6,196 nt of DNA. It comes from JBBQRS01 sp038214535 (GTDB lineage: Bacteria > Chloroflexota > Anaerolineae > CG2-30-64-16). The notes under the pieces were generated by a model. It saw only the letters and a program-made list of their open reading frames with translations. It did not search any database and was not told where the DNA came from. The position numbers were made by a program, and so were the translations under genes. The stretch covers positions 1 to 6,196 of the forward strand of contig JBBQRS010000181.1 of assembly GCA_038214535.1 (NCBI GenBank). Direction: 5' to 3'. Positions 6,127 to 6,196 of the stretch are shown in pieces. Within the stretch, counting starts at the first letter, position 1. Every line of letters starts with the position of its first letter.

Positions 6127-6196
6127 ATGAACACGCAGCGGTCTCGTTCCCTCTTCGCCTCGCTCCTCCTTGCCTGCATCCTGATCGTCAGCGCGC
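6127..6196 (+). CDS. N-terminus of a secreted or membrane protein (truncated by window end)
   Basis: Only the first 23 codons are present. They read as a typical export signal: a short basic n-region (NTQRSRS) followed by a hydrophobic core LFASLLLACILIVSA. An LLAC at residues 14-17 resembles a lipobox, but hydrophobic residues continue after the cysteine, so a type I signal peptide or a membrane anchor is also possible. The start is supported by AGGAG five bases upstream and by the well-formed promoter at 6049-6077. The mature protein is outside the window and its function cannot be told. Confidence 0.6.
   Translation, partial: MNTQRSRSLFASLLLACILIVSA

Overview
This is a GC-rich bacterial window holding two convergent gene groups plus the start of a fifth gene. 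The protein families (two-subunit aconitase X, a family-5 peptide-binding-protein tail, a GH95 glycosidase, a UROD-superfamily protein) together with several perfect or near-perfect inverted repeats between genes would fit a heterotrophic Chloroflexota (Anaerolineae-like) genome. That assignment is inference; no marker gene is present.

Positions 1-145 are a lower-GC leader with no recognised gene. Positions 146-1854 on the + strand carry the large and small subunits of aconitase X, overlapping by 13 bp and presumably forming one dehydratase; a cis-3-hydroxy-L-proline dehydratase is the best guess. At the small-subunit stop, the sequence switches directly into the last ~55 codons of an OppA-type solute-binding protein (about 1844-2026). 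This is a decayed remnant, which suggests that a deletion removed most of a transporter gene that once followed the aconitase X pair. Positions 2027-2125 are the convergent intergenic region. It has one perfect 11-bp hairpin and one arm of a 19-bp perfect inverted repeat whose other arm lies inside the 3' end of the next gene.

Positions 5871 down to 2126 on the - strand hold a probable two-gene operon: a UROD/MtaA-like protein (4612-5871), then a full-length cytoplasmic GH95 alpha-L-fucosidase/alpha-L-galactosidase (2126-4498). The gap between them contains a repeat-derived hairpin that starts at the upstream stop codon. A shared role in using a (possibly O-methylated) deoxy-sugar or L-galactose is plausible but unproven.

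Positions 5872-6126 form a divergent regulatory region with a long 29-bp-arm hairpin, a small GC hairpin and a well-spaced sigma70-type promoter driving a + strand gene. Only the signal-peptide-like first 23 codons of that gene (6127 to the end) are visible.
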